From: Papilionanthe hookeriana x Papilionanthe teres
Lineage: Eukaryota > Streptophyta > Magnoliopsida > Asparagales > Orchidaceae
Direction: 5' to 3'
NCBI GenBank assembly: GCA_022702705.1
Contig: CM040428.1
Coordinates: forward strand, 96,482,805 to 96,546,804
DNA: 64,000 nt
Shown: positions 20,284 to 32,230 of the stretch, piece by piece
Position numbering within the stretch: position 1 is the stretch's first letter
How the letters are laid out: every line of letters begins with the position of its first letter
Program-made: the position numbers and the translations under genes
The notes under the pieces: generated by a model
Database searches by the model: none
The model's input: the letters and a program-made list of their open reading frames with translations, nothing else
Told to the model about the DNA's origin: nothing

Positions 20284-21380
20284 GACTCCAAATGTCAACA
20301 TGCCTTCGATGACATCAAAAATAATTTAATGACACCTCCTGTCTTAGCAGCCCCAGTCTCGGGTAGACCGTTGATACTTTATACCGCAGCTTTAGACGAC
20401 TCCCTTGGAGCCCTGCTAGCCCAGGTCAATGATAAGGGAAAAGAAAATGCCCTCTACTACTTAAGTCGTCATCTAATTCCGACGGAATTAAAGTATCCTC
20501 TTATTGAGAAGCACTGCTTGGCCCTGATCTTCGCCGCACAGAAGCTCAGGCATTAAATGCTTTCTCATAAAGTCAACCTTATTTCGAGAGTTAATCCGTT
20601 GCAATACTTGATAACCCGACCGATGCTCTCTGGCAGACTTGTCAGGTGGTCGATGATACTATTGTAATTCGACATAACTTTCGTTCCTCTTCGCGCCGTA
20701 AAGGGACAAGTCCTAACAGACTTCCTCGCAGCACACCCTTTGCCGGCGGATTCGCCTCTCGACGACGATTTGCTTGACGAGTAGATAATGAGCCTAGAAG
20801 ACCCTAATGATCGACGTTGGGAACTGTACTTCTACATGGATACAAAGAATTGCAAACGATAGTGCCTGGTAAGGCAGGAATCGGACTAATCTTTATAACA
20901 CCGGAGCGGGGGACGTTAAAATACTCCTACCACTTAACAAAACCGTGTACGAACAACGAGGCAGAATACGAAGCCCTCATAACAGTACTGGAATTAACCA
21001 TTAAGATGGGAATAACGAACATCAACATCTATGGAGATTCTTAGTTGATCATTCAACAGGTCGCCGGACAGTACAAAATTTTAAAGCCAAGACTCGAGCA
21101 GTACTTTCAGTACGCCATGAAATTGTTGGAACAAATTCCAAACGTAACAATCTACAAGATTTATAGAAAAGAAAATGCTCTCGCCGATGCGCTAGCCCGC
21201 CTCGCAAAGAAATTTGCCTGCTTGCAGGATGAGTCAGTTGAAGTGTCAGTTCAAGGACGACAGGTCCTATCACAGCTCGACATGGATACAATACACAAAT
21301 CAAAAAAAGAAGAAGAAACAATTGCAGCAGTGACAGAAAATACAGAAAATTGGCGACAGCCATTAATAGACTACTTGTAA
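20284..21380 (+). pseudogene. pol: Ogre RNase H plus second archaeal-type RNase H, broken (Ogre-1)
   Basis: Two RNase H modules in tandem. The first (20329-20760) has the usual Ty3/gypsy blocks LYTAALDDSLGALLAQ, ALYYLSRHL and EKHCLALIFAAQKLRH. The second (20817-21200) has ITPERGTLKYSYHL, NNEAEYEALI, INIYGDS and ENALADALARLAKK, which hold the Glu and Asp catalytic positions of an RNase H fold of the archaeal/plant type. A second RNase H between the first one and integrase is known from Tat-lineage elements. Stops lie at 20554, ~20665, 20782 and 21042 and there is a frame change between the modules. Confidence 0.8.
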
Positions 21381-22108
21381 ACAGGAAACTTACCGGACGA
21401 TAATTCATTAGCCCATCAAATCAAGAAAAGAACTCTGTCTTACGCATTAATAAACAATACATTATACAGAAGGTCTTTTGATCAGATGTGGCTAAGAAGC
21501 CTGAGCGGGTCCAAGGCTCGTGAAATCATTAAAGAAGTACATTCAGGACTTTGTGGCGCTCAACAGTCGGGTCCGAAAATAAAAATGAAGATTAAAAGTT
21601 GTCACCAGTGCCAAGTGCACGGAGTGGTTCTACACCAACATCCAAATGTGCTACATCCGACAATCGCGTCGTGGCCATTTGAGTGTTGGGGCACAGATAT
21701 AGTGGGTCCGATAGAACCGCCTTCTTCAAGAGGACTTCCCTTCATCCTTGCAGCTACAGATTACTTTTCTAAATGGCAGAAGCTATACCCCTCAGAGAAG
21801 TGAAGGCATAACACGTGCTACAATTTTTCAAGAACAAAGTTGTCTACCGTTTTGGGGTACCGCGCAGGATCATTTCAGATAATGGATCTGCATTCAAGAG
21901 TACAAAGATCAACAATTTTGTCAGAAGACAGGGATCGATTGCCGATACTCGACGATCTACTACCCGAGAGAAAACGGCTTGGCCGAGGCTTTTAATAAAA
22001 CTCTCATTCAAATTTTAAAGAAAACTTTGGACAACAACAAGAGAAATTGGTACGAGAAGTTGTTAGAAGCCTTATGGGCCTACATGACAACTTTTAGAAC
22101 TCCTACTC
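21381..22108 (+). pseudogene. pol: Ogre integrase, broken and cut at the Ogre-2 junction (Ogre-1)
   Basis: Integrase inserts element cDNA into the host genome. The HHCC zinc-binding end is seen as EVHSGLCGAQQSG…CHQCQVHG (21535-21625). Catalytic Asp-1 is in WGTDIVGPI (~21690), Asp-2 in RIISDNGSAFKS (~21858) and Glu in RENGLAEAFNKTL (~21966-22004). The frame changes twice, near 21800 and 21960. The coding sequence is cut within RTPTQ at 22095-22109, where reversed Ogre-2 sequence begins, so the C-terminal DNA-binding part is lost or displaced. Confidence 0.85.
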
Positions 22109-22957
22109 AGTCTTCTGTCTTTTCTGTCACTGTTGCAACGAATTCTTCTTCTTTTTCTGATTTGTGTATTGTGTCTATGGCGAGCTGTGATAGGACTTGA
22201 CGTCCGTGAACTGACACTTCCACTGATTCATCTTGCAAGCATGCAAATTCTTTTGCAAGACGGCTAGCGCATCTCGCTAAAGCGTTTTCTTTCGGGAATT
22301 TTGTAGATCGTCACATTCGAATCTGTTCCAACAACCGTATGGCATACCGGAAGTATTGCTCGATTCTTGGCTTTAAAATTCCGTACCGTCCGGATATCCG
22401 TTGAATGATTAACCGCGAATCCCCGTAGATGTTGATGTTTGTTATCCCCATTCGAATAGTTAATTCCGGACCTCGTTATGAGGGCTTCGTATTCTCGCTT
22501 CGTTGTTTGTACACGGCTCGTCAAGTGGTAGGAGTATCTTAACATTCCCCGCTCCGGTGTTATAAAGATTAATCCGATTCCTCGCCTTACCGGCACTATC
22601 ACTTGCGATTCTTCGTCTTTGTGTGCTCGAAGATGCTCCGTCGAAATATAATTCCTAACGTCGATCATCGGGGTCTTCTAAGCTCATTATTTGTTCATCG
22701 GGCAAGTCGTCATTGAGAGGAGATTCTGCCGGCAAAGGGTGTGCTGCGAGGAAGTCTGCTAAGACTTGTCCCTTTACGGCACGAAGAGGCACGAAAGTTA
22801 TATCGAATTGCAAAAATATCATTGACCATCTGGCAAGTCTGCCGGAAAGCGTTGGACGAGTCATCAAGTATTGCAATGTATTAAATTTCGAGATTAGGTT
22901 GACCTTATGAGAAAGCATGTAGTGCCTGAGCTTTTGAGCGGCGAAGATCGTGGCCAA
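22109..22957 (-). pseudogene. pol: Ogre RNase H region, badly decayed (Ogre-2)
   Basis: Minus strand. It covers the end of the first RNase H (IFAAQKLRHYMLSHKVNL, ~22900-22950) and the second, archaeal-type module (GIGLIFITPERGMLRYSYHL near 22530-22590, EYEALI near 22490). Compared with 20500-21345 there are many small indels in 22260-22660, and the catalytic NNEAEYEALI has become TTKREYEALI. The sequence stops at 22109, shortly after the RNase H core. Confidence 0.75.
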
Positions 22958-24694
22958 ACAATGCTTTTCAATTGGGGGATACCTTATTTCCGTCGGAAGT
23001 AAACGACGGCTTAGGTAGTAAAGAGCATTTTATTTACCCTCATCATCGACTCCGGCTAACAGGGCTCCGAGAGAGTCGTCTAAAGCCGCGGTATAAAGTA
23101 TCGACAGTCTACCCGAGACTAGGGCTGCTAAGACAGGAGGTGTCATTAAATATTGTTTAATGTCCTCGAAGGCCTTCTGGCATTTCTCTTCCCAAATAAA
23201 TTTGGCGTCCTTTTTAACTAATGCTGAGAAAGGCTGACACCTACCTGACAAGTTTGAAATAAAGCGTCGAAGATATGCCACCTTCCCTTGAAAAGATCGT
23301 AGTTGCTTTAAGGTTTTGGGAGGTGGCATTTCTAAGATAGCTTTAATCTTTTCCGGGTCGATTTCAATTCCACGATGTCGGATAACGAATCCTAAGAATT
23401 TCCCGGAGGTGACACCGAAGGCACATTTTAAGGGATTCATCTTAAGGTTAAATTGTCTTAATCGTTCAAAAACAATTCTTAAATCATATAGGTGGTTGTC
23501 CTTTACTTTGCTTTTGATGACCACATCGTCCACGTAGCATTCAACTTGATTGTGGATGAGATCATCAAAAATTCTTGTCATTGCTCTCCGGTAGGTCGCT
23601 CTCGCGTTCTTCGACCCGAACGGCATCACCGTGTAGCAATATACTCCGATCGGCGTTCCGAATGCCGTAAGTTTTTCATCTTCCGGAGCCATTTTTATCT
23701 CGGTTGTATCCCGAAGATCCATCCATGAATGAGAATATTTCATGTGTCAAAGCAATGTCGATCATTAGTTCCGGGATCGGTAGAGGGAATTCATCCTTTG
23801 GACATGCCTTGTTTAAATCTCCGAAGTCCACACAAATTCCGATCCGACCATTCTTCTTCTCGACCGTCACCACATTGGCTAACCAAGTCGGGTATTGTTC
23901 TTCACGGACAAATTTGGCGTCTATTAGTTTTTAACTTCAGCTATGACTTGTTGTTCAATTTCTAGACGCATTCTTCTGGGACCTTGTCCGGACCGGGACG
24001 AAGCAGGATCCACTCCTAGTTTATGGACTGCGACCTCTGGAGCTAATCCTGGCATCTCATCGTAGTTCCAAGCAAAACAGTCTTTAAATTCTATTAATAA
24101 CTTGATTATTTCTTCGGAGTCTTCTTTATTGAGTAAGAAGCTAACAAAGGTAGATCTAGGCTCTTCGCTAGTACCTAAGTTAACTTCCGTTAACTCATAT
24201 ATTGTAGATTTGATCTCTTCCTCGAACTCTGGTGGAGCGTCTCCAATTTGTAAATCTTCAAGTTCTTCTGTAGTTTCCATGCAGTTTTCATAAGACTCGC
24301 AAGTGACAACCAAACAAAATTCAGCATCGTCAACTGATCCTACTGTGCCGAATCCGAGACCATGTTTTGAATTGGGTGGACGACCGGAGTTATTCCATAA
24401 TTTTACAAAATGTTGTGATTGACCTTTTGTCCATTGTCGAGGTAAGAAACCACGTTGAATTAAATTTTGAACACAGGGAGAGTACCACTCAAAAGGTAAT
24501 TACATTAATTCTGATGAAGTGACATCTTTAAATTGTACATTATTTTCAGTTTTGGAGGAAGGAGCGCCACGGTAGAATTTGATTGGCCTTACACCGCCGC
24601 TACGTACCTCTTTGACCACCATACCCTCGATCTTATTAGAATGAATCGGGGTCAGGGTCATAGTATGTACATAGTGGTTAATCTTCTCGTACAT
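22958..24694 (-). pseudogene. pol: Ogre reverse transcriptase, mostly open (Ogre-2)
   Basis: Minus strand. In order it has the linker GMVVKEV… (24630 down to 24315), VTCESYENCMETTEELEDL (24313), the RT lead FVREEQYPTWLANVVTVEKK (~23930-23865), DFGDLNKACPKDEFPLP, MPFGSKNARATYRRA, catalytic YVDD at 23525-23536 and LKCAFGVTSGKFLGF (~23440). The frame 23743-23030 is open for 237 codons through palm, thumb and RNase H start. There are frameshifts near 23930 and 23700-23740 and a stop near 24500. It is better kept than the Ogre-1 copy. Confidence 0.85.
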
Positions 24695-24999
24695 CGATTT
24701 ATATTCTTCATTCTTTTCATCTTCGAGAGAGATCCTGAATTGCGGCTTCTTCCGACTTATTGTCGCTGCTTCTTGCTTGATCTCTTGTTCTTCCTCAGAA
24801 CTATCTTCCCAATCAACATTGATGGCTGGTTTCCTCTGTCCAACTGTCCTAACGTCTCTGCCACGACCTCGTCCCCGACCTCGACCTCGGATGCGAGTTG
24901 TGGAGAAACCTTCACCATCTCGCCGTAAGGGAGTGGTGAGTGACTGTTGGACTAGAACTTCAGGTTCTTCATTGTCCCGAACTTCCTTTGCTTCATTCG

Positions 25000-26618
25000 T
25001 TATGGTATCTCTGGAGAAGATTGTTTTCTTCGGAGGTGCTTAATAAGCTGCATCTTCATGGATTCAAATTTCATGTACGGAGAGTGGTTGTAAGTCACCT
25101 TTGATGCACTGTTCCCCTCCATCGTAGTATTTGATGCACTGGTGTAGGGATGATGGTACCATCCTGTTTTCATGTATCCATGGTCGGCCCAGTAGAGCGT
25201 TGAACGACGTCTCTGAATCAATTATGTGAAATTTTAACAGTTGTCTTTGCTAAGTAACCGGTCTTCATTAGCAGTGTTATTGATCCGAGGGCTCTTTCTC
25301 CTTTCTGGTTGAATCCTCTTAATAACATTTTGTCGGCTTCGAGCTCGCGAGCATCAATTTCCAAATATGCTAGTGTTCGAAGACTCATTATATTGATTGA
25401 TGCTTCTGGATCCACCAATACTCTGGAGAGTGTAAACTTCCCAATTATAACTGAAATGTACAACGGCCGGTTGTGGTCTGTTGTGCCAAGTAGTAGATCA
25501 TTGTCTGTGAATGTGACACCTCACTGTTCTTTTAACAAGCAAACCTCATCTAAGGAATCTCCTACCATTTGAGCTAAGCAAATTTCCGGATCAAGTAAAG
25601 CCTTGATCAGAGCTTCTCTCATCTCCTTTGATAAGATGAGAGCGTCGTAGATGCTCAGTTTGGCCGGTAGTTTCCTAAGATGGGCTAGCACGTTGTAGTC
25701 CACTTTATTTTCATGTGTCTCGACTTCTTCTCGAATGGGTATTTCTTCTGTCGGGGTTGGTTCTTCCTGAACAACCACCTGCTTTCCTTTGTCCTTTGGA
25801 CCCATTCTCGAAGGTAGAACTCTTCCACTTCTTAAGTTAACTTCTATAATTTCTTCTGAATCTAGTATTGAGTTTGCTGGTGTTTCCTCCTGAATCGGAA
25901 TGACAGGTTCTTCTGGATTAGCTTCGCAGTCCGAAGGCTCTAACTCTATTGTGATCGGAGCTCCTCGAAACTCGCAAATAGATCCATTGCTCGTTGAACT
26001 CTCGTAGCCTCCTTGATGGATGTCTTCTTTGTTATCGTGATCGTCGAGATTGTGTATGATTTGAGAATTGTCATTTGTATCGAAATCGATGTCCGGATTG
26101 TCGCTAGTTACGTAATCGTTAGAAACAGTCAAAATGTAGCCAACGCCATAACCCTTATCATTATAAGATCCCACCGGAGTGAGCAGATAATTATACAGAG
26201 TCAGAGGTCCGAGGGATTTCTCCCCCGAATCGGAAACAACTATCCTAGGATAAGCAGCCCCTAGTCTAGCCTTAGGAGCCTCGGTTTTCTCTTCTTCGTC
26301 AATTTTCTTCTTTTCTTCAATTGTCTCTTGTTGAGGTGGTTCTTCTATCGCAAGTGATAGTGCCGACTTGATAGGTTTCGAACTCTGAATTGAGGCTTGC
26401 ACCGAAGCGGTTTGGATGTGATCCAAAATCTTCTTCGAAGACCTTGTCCAAGCAGTAGTCCATCCATCATCGGTCGCATAGGGATCTATCGAACAATGAG
26501 ATCGGTCGAGACAACATTGACGCGAACCTCCTTTCGGGGTTCCTTCATGTATTCCTTCGGGATCGTTATATTCCCTTTCCGAAGATCGTCGTTGAGCCAA
26601 CTTTTGAAGGTAATGCAA
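25000..26618 (-). pseudogene. pro: Ogre gag C-terminal linker and protease (Ogre-2)
   Basis: Minus strand. 26618-25521 is a 365-codon open stretch covering the acidic linker, NLRSGRVLPSRMGPKDKGKQ (~25850-25790) and LRKLPAKLSIYDALILSKEM (~25680). The protease active site follows at about 25430-25400 as VLVDPEASINIM. The Gly of D-x-G is replaced by Glu, so this protease should be dead even where the frame is open. The C-terminal half has frameshifts near 25220. Ogre-1 has DPGAS at this place. Confidence 0.8.
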
Positions 26619-27893
26619 TCTTCTATCTTGTGCCTAAGCATCCGGTGGTAAGGGCAAAAGTTGGGATCACCTTTCTTGTCGACTTCTTCTGGTCTCTTAG
26701 GTTCTGGCAGTTGGAAATCTGGAGTCTTCATCAAACTGCGGAACATTTTCGGCACTGCCTCATTCTTGAACGGGTACTCCTCGCTCGAAGCTCCCTTAAC
26801 GTACGTTGCGGACGAGGCGGTTGTTCATACTCGTCGGGATGACCGATAGCTGGGTCGGGGTTGTCGATAATTCCGTTGAGGTTGCTCGCGGCCGTTCGAC
26901 GATATTTGTATCGGTCGCTTGCCTTTGTCGACCGCCGCAATGATCCCGGACTTCTTTTAAAAGTTTTCACGGCTTCGTTTGTCTATTTTGTCGGTGAAAC
27001 TTAATTGCTTCGCCTCCTCTTGCAAGCTTCCGGCCTTGCTTAACAACTTCTCGAAAGTCTTAATAGTAAATCCCTTGAGGAGAAGTGATATCGGGCCATG
27101 AATGCTCTTAAGTAAAATGACGACTACATGCTGTTCTTGTAGCTGTGGCTCACACTTCATACTTAGGTTCCTCCATCAAAGTATGTAGTCCACCAAGGTT
27201 TCGTTGGGTTTCTGCTTCTCTACCACTAAATCACCTATAGTGATGTGGTGCTGAGCTCCGGCAAATCGCTTGATGAAGAGGTTTTCTAGTTCTGAAAATA
27301 TCTTCACCGAACCGTTCGGTAATTCTGCATACCAATCAAAGGCGATCCCTGACAGGCTGCTGACAAACTGTCTGAAGAGTAATGCATCACTTCCGCCGGC
27401 GTTGCAACAACTGGCACGAAAATGTGCAACATGCTGCCGAGGGTTTCCGGTTCCGTCAAAGGTCTTGAATAGAGGTGGTACGAAGCATTTCGGATATTGT
27501 ACATCATCGAATTTTTCAGAGTAAGGTCTACCCGTCCGAATGGATGTCTCGCTCTTTGATTGTGCCAAGGCTTTGTGTTGCATCCTTCTTTAATTGATCA
27601 TCCCCGTTGACGGACGTAATCTCCTTTCCTCCGTCTACAATGTGAATGACCTCTGGGGGTGTCTCTCGTTGGGGTTGCACTTGACTCTGGAGAGTGGCTA
27701 GGGCTACAGCCATCTCTTCCATCCTTTTTGCCATTTGGGCGATCGTATCATCTTTCTCTTGAAGCTGCCTCCTCATTACTTCCGGCTCCTCTCTTTCTGC
27801 GGCTGCAGGAGCACCTTGTGAAGCTGACGAAGCTCGCGTTTCAACCATGTTAATTTCTGCATATTCATCATCCATGAACTCTGACGAGTCAAT
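26486..27893 (-). pseudogene. gag: Ogre gag (Ogre-2)
   Basis: Minus strand. The coiled-coil-like lead at 27875-27600 (MAKRMEEMAVALATLQSQVQ) keeps the glutamines that are stops in Ogre-1. The core 27583-26957 has FKTFDGTGNPRQHVAHFRAS, FDWYAELPNGSVKIF and MKCEPQLQEQHV. The Gln/Pro/Tyr repeats (about 26970-26760) are scrambled by small indels. The zinc-knuckle-like CPYHRMLRHKIEDC (~26660) has Arg for the usual Gly before His. ITIPKEYMKEP closes it. It is split by frameshifts near 27170, 26950 and 26750. Confidence 0.85.
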
Positions 27894-29103
27894 CTAATCT
27901 CCGAATTTCTCTTCTCTTTCCCTTGCTAATCGCCGAATATCGGTTCTTAGCTTTTCCATAGCATCTTCTAGTGGTCTTTTCTGTACATCCTTGCAGTTGT
28001 CATGTGATAACTGTCGGGTTTCCTTCTCATGAGTCCCCTTTACTGCAGTAGCACTTTCTTCGGATTCAAGTTTCCTAATGAGACTTTCCTTCTCGAGCCG
28101 TTGTTTCAATCTTAATTGTCCGGTAGTGGGATGCCATACCATCCTTCTAGCAACGAGACGGTCTCAGGACCGGATGGTCCGTCGCCCAAATGTCGGAAGG
28201 TGGTATCCTCCCTAATCTGTAGTCCTGAAACAACGACAGGCGGATTAGCTTTAATACTTTTATTTGGCTTTTCTGCAACGATAGCAGGTTCTACTCGCGG
28301 CCCAAGACGGGATTTGACTGGCACCCGCCCTATCCTTCTTATAATTTCTGATACAGGGCATTTTTCCTTCTTTGCTAACTTTTCTATCAGGGTTTGCAGT
28401 CGAGCAAATGGCGTAATTCTAGCCCTTTTCTTACGGCTATCGTTGTAATATACGGGTCGAGGCAATGCGGCAAAGAATCTTGCGAACATTTTCTTCATCC
28501 TCTGCAGTCGAGAGGGGATGGAACCTGCTTCCTCCCAAAAGTGGTATGTATTCGAGCAACGGTGTATACTCGGGCAGCTTCCGGATTTCCTCTAGGAAAG
28601 CAACTTCAGCAGCTCCAGCTTCTCTAGCGATTCTTCTACTTCTGTTCCTTCTCTGAGTCCGTGTCAGCGATGGAATTCTCGAGCCGGACCCGATTTTAAA
28701 AACAGAAGGTCTCACAGGAAGGTCTGTACCCTCCACGGTAACAGTGTTCACCATAGTTCGGATTTCCTTCCCCTTTAATTTGGCGGGCTGGGGTAGGTGC
28801 AGAGACAACTAGACCAGTGGGGGTAGCAACAACAGTCCTTCTGTGGACAGCAGTACTCCTCTCAGTTGGAATCTTTTGCAGAGGAGAGAATTCGTGAGAT
28901 GACTTGAGGTTGAAATCAATCAACGGATACTCAGTTTCTGGTACTTTGCTTGTGAGTGAAAAGAGAGTGACGTCGGGGATTTTGATGTCGGTGTCCCCGA
29001 ATCCTTGTCCGAATCGAATGATTCCATTATCAGGCAGTTCGTCCTTGAACACGGCCAGGTCGAGTCCGTTGACGAAGGAGAAGATCAGTTTTGGGGCTTC
29101 CAT
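27894..29103 (-). pseudogene. Ogre-specific ORF1 (Ogre-2)
   Basis: Minus strand. The start at 29103 (MEAPKLIFSFVNGLDL) matches the homologous starts of Ogre-1 and Ogre-0. Blocks in order are ELPDNGIIRFGQGF, FSPLQKIPTERS (Gln kept), LTRTQRRNRSRRIARE, YIPLLGGSRFHPLS, RLQTLIEKLAKKEKCPVSEI and MVWHPTTGQLRLKQ. Frameshifts near 28750, 28480 and 28130 divide it. Function is unknown. This copy and Ogre-1 have damage at different places, so their losses were independent. Confidence 0.75.
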
Positions 29104-29622
29104 TTCTGCAAGGCAGATTCCAAGTGTTAGTCCCCGAATCGTGCTTCTTCTTGTCATACAACTTATGACGAAAAGAAAGAGTCCGAACATATTTCTGTTT
29201 ATCTTAGTGTATTTGTGGTATTAAAGGAAATTGTCTTTTTTTTCGAAAAGATTTGTTCGTTAGGAAGGAGAATTATTAAAAGAAGGAGAGTTGTAGGAAG
29301 AGTAAAAGGAATTGATTAGGAATTGGAAAAAGGAAGAGAAAGTCTTGTAGAAACTTCTCGACCCGCAAGACCGCTCCTAAACTAATACCTATTGGGGGTC
29401 CACCCCATCTCAGAAATGAGGTAAAAGGATCTCAGAACCTCTCTGTTTAGGGGTGTCTAAACAAGTGACTCCTAAATCTGAGAGAATGTTGGCTATACTT
29501 GTTCAAGGTAGAAATGAACATAGTATTCTGACGGAAAGAAGGGTAGTTTGATCCACAAGGGACATGGATACACTACCGATTTTTGAAAGCAGAATTGTCT
29601 GATTAAAATGGAGAGAGGAATT
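29104..29622 (-). mobile_element. Ogre-2 untranslated leader
   Basis: The counterpart of 13753-14264 on the minus strand. It keeps the hairpin TGTTTAG-acaccc-CTAAACA (29445-29464) and the anti-PPT segment (29387-29406, plus strand ACCTATTGGGGGTCCACCCC). The rest is AG-rich with no open frame of note. Confidence 0.7.
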
Positions 29623-29623
29623 G

Positions 29624-29641
29624 TCCCCAGCGGAGTCGCCA
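29624..29641 (-). other. Primer binding site, tRNA-Arg, perfect (Ogre-2)
   Basis: On the minus strand the sequence is TGGCGACTCCGCTGGGGA, an exact 18-base complement of a plant tRNA-Arg 3' end including CCA. It lies 5 bp from the LTR end at 29647. Confidence 0.95.
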
Positions 29642-29830
29642 GAAGTTGTCGGCATATTTTTAGGTTGAGTGTTGTATTTTTGAAAAGGAGGTCGCCTAAC
29701 AGAAATTGTGCGGCGAATTTTTAATTTAATTTAAATAAATAATTTGAAAAGTAGTATTTGATTTTGAAAATAATTTTAAATTTGAAAATTTTAAGATATG
29801 AAATCAAACTGATCTCACATCCCGAATAGA

Positions 29831-29837
29831 TTATATA
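29831..29837 (-). promoter_or_regulatory. TATA box of the Ogre-2 LTR
   Basis: TATATAA on the minus strand, ~190 bp before the LTR end, the same location as 13533-13540. It points toward Ogre-1's promoter, so transcription from the two LTRs would converge. Confidence 0.55.
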
Positions 29838-31779
29838 AATGAGCACCGCACCACAAACTGTACATCTATCCCGGAGAATAGAAAACTGCTTGGTGATGGG
29901 GCTCAATTAAATAAACTAGAAGATTTGTGACATTCGTTTGGTCTGCGAACCAATTTTATAAGCCGACAAGTTCCCCTGCTTAATATGAAAGCATTAAACA
30001 GGGTTTATATTACCTGGGTTCTTAAAATTCCCTATAAGGGAAGCCCCTATAGTTAATTACATCTTAAGTGACGGGAATCACCTAAGAAAACTCTCGATAA
30101 TAATCAGTAATTCTACTCTCAAGAATTTCAAAGCTTAAGTTTTCAAAGGATTGAATTTTGGAATTTCAATAGGGAATGGATCAAATTTGGAACATTTTAT
30201 TTTGGGAATTCAAAGGAAGAAAGGTAGGAGAAATCACAGATTCGAAGCGAACTTCGGTAATTTCTCGACTATCCTATCGTTAGGCTTTGAATTTAGGAAA
30301 GTCCTAATGTTATCTAACATTTCAGTCTCGCCAATTTTAATTAATTAGGACTTATATTTGCATAACGCAGTCATGCAAATAGCCTCGAAGATGTGAGGGT
30401 TTACGTCATATCGGACGACTACCTCGGAGTCCTAAGACCGATTAGGGCTTAATTTACATGACAAGATCATGCAAATGCCTAACGAAAGGTTGAGGATTTA
30501 TGTTGCACTAGGCAAACTACCTCGAGGTCCTATAGCTTGGTTATCTGATTCTAAGAAAGTTTTGCTGAAGTAGACTCGAGTTTTGTCGATGACGATGGCC
30601 GTGCTGCCCACCATGCTCCGAGCTCCTTGTTGTTGCAGAGGTTTAGTTTAAGAAGTCATAAATCAGGAGATGAGAAAAGTGTTTTGGTTTAGAGAAATTC
30701 TTAATTTCCAAGTGTTTTTTATGTTTTAATTAAAATAAATCTTAAAGTTGATTATAACAACACCGGTTAAGATCCCACGGTTCCATCCTTCCGGCATCGT
30801 TATTTTTATCGGATTCACTTAGTCCAGATGAATTTGTTAAACTCAACTAAATGAGTTCCACACTTTCATTTAGACCGTGGGAAATCCCGTTAGCAACACT
30901 TAGGTTACATCATCCGAGGTATTCCCGATCATCCAACAAAACGTTTTAATTTTAGTTGTAGTTGTAGTTTTGTATTCTTTTTGTGATTAAATTTTGAGTT
31001 GTTTTATATTTTGAAATGTTGTGGCGGTGAATTTTATCTTGTAATGACTTTTAATTTAGTTTTGGTTTCGGTTTTAGGGACTATCCTAAAGGTGTGGGTT
31101 TTCATGCAACAGTTGTTTATCATGCAAGAAAAGTAAGTGCGATGCGATTAAATAAATTGCAATAAGATAAATTGCAAGAAAGTAAATTGCAATAAAATAA
31201 AAGCGTACCTGGAGGGTCTTCCCGTCATCCCATGCTGCACTTAAACACAATTTAGAATATTTAAGCAAGTTCCTAGGTAAAGCTAAGGGAAGGGTTATGG
31301 TTTTCTACCAAATTCCTAATCCTATAGCTAGTCATTTCCTATGACGTCTAGGTTCTTGTGTTTTGGTTCGAGGACGATTTTCTTCATCAAAGAACAATTA
31401 AGTTCAGATTGTTCTTATAAACATCCTATCATATTGAGGAAGTGCTTAAGAAGAATCTTAAACATCTTTTCAATATTGCTAGAATTGTTTTAAGTCCAAA
31501 TGAATTTAATTATACAAATGAATTAATCGTCCGAGAATTCAAGTTTTGTTGTTATCTTGCTCAGTGAACTAGGACATTTGAATATCCTATAAGTGAAGTA
31601 ACACTTCATTTAATATTCTGTTTAGGAGTTATGACAATAAAAGTTTTCGAGGGCAAATTGGTGTTCAAATGGTTTGTGATTTAATTTAATTTCAGTTAAC
31701 GGGTTTAAATTTGGAATAGTGTTCAAGTTGCTTTATATTTATTTTTGAATTTCTTTATGTCTTAGGTGATGTTATTTTT

Positions 31780-32230
31780 AATTTAATTTAACTTTAATTT
31801 AATTTAATTTAATTTGGTTTAATTTTAATTTTAATTTAATTTAATTTGATTTAATTTTAACTTGATTCCATTATCTAATTTAATTTAATTCAATTTAGTT
31901 TGATTTGATATGATTTAATTTAATTTAATTTAACTTGATTTAATTTAATTTGATTTAATTTAATTTGATTTAATTTCCTTTAATTTAATTTAATTTGATT
32001 TAATTTAATTTAATTTAATTTAATTTAATTAAATTTAATTTTAATTTTAATTTTATTTTATTTTTACTTTTAATTTAATTTTAATTTAATTTGATTTTAA
32101 TTTAATTTCAATTTAATTTGATTTTAATTTAATTTTAATTTAATTTGATTTAAATTAATTTGATTTAATTTAATATGTTTTAATTTAATTGAATTTAAAT
32201 TTTAATTTAATTTTATTTTTAATCTTAATT
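31780..32230. repeat. AAATT/TTTAA low-complexity array in the Ogre-2 LTR
   Basis: Degenerate 'tttaatt/tttgatt' repeats at the same LTR position as 11230-11570 and 43950-44225, but longer and with a different unit mix. Confidence 0.8.
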
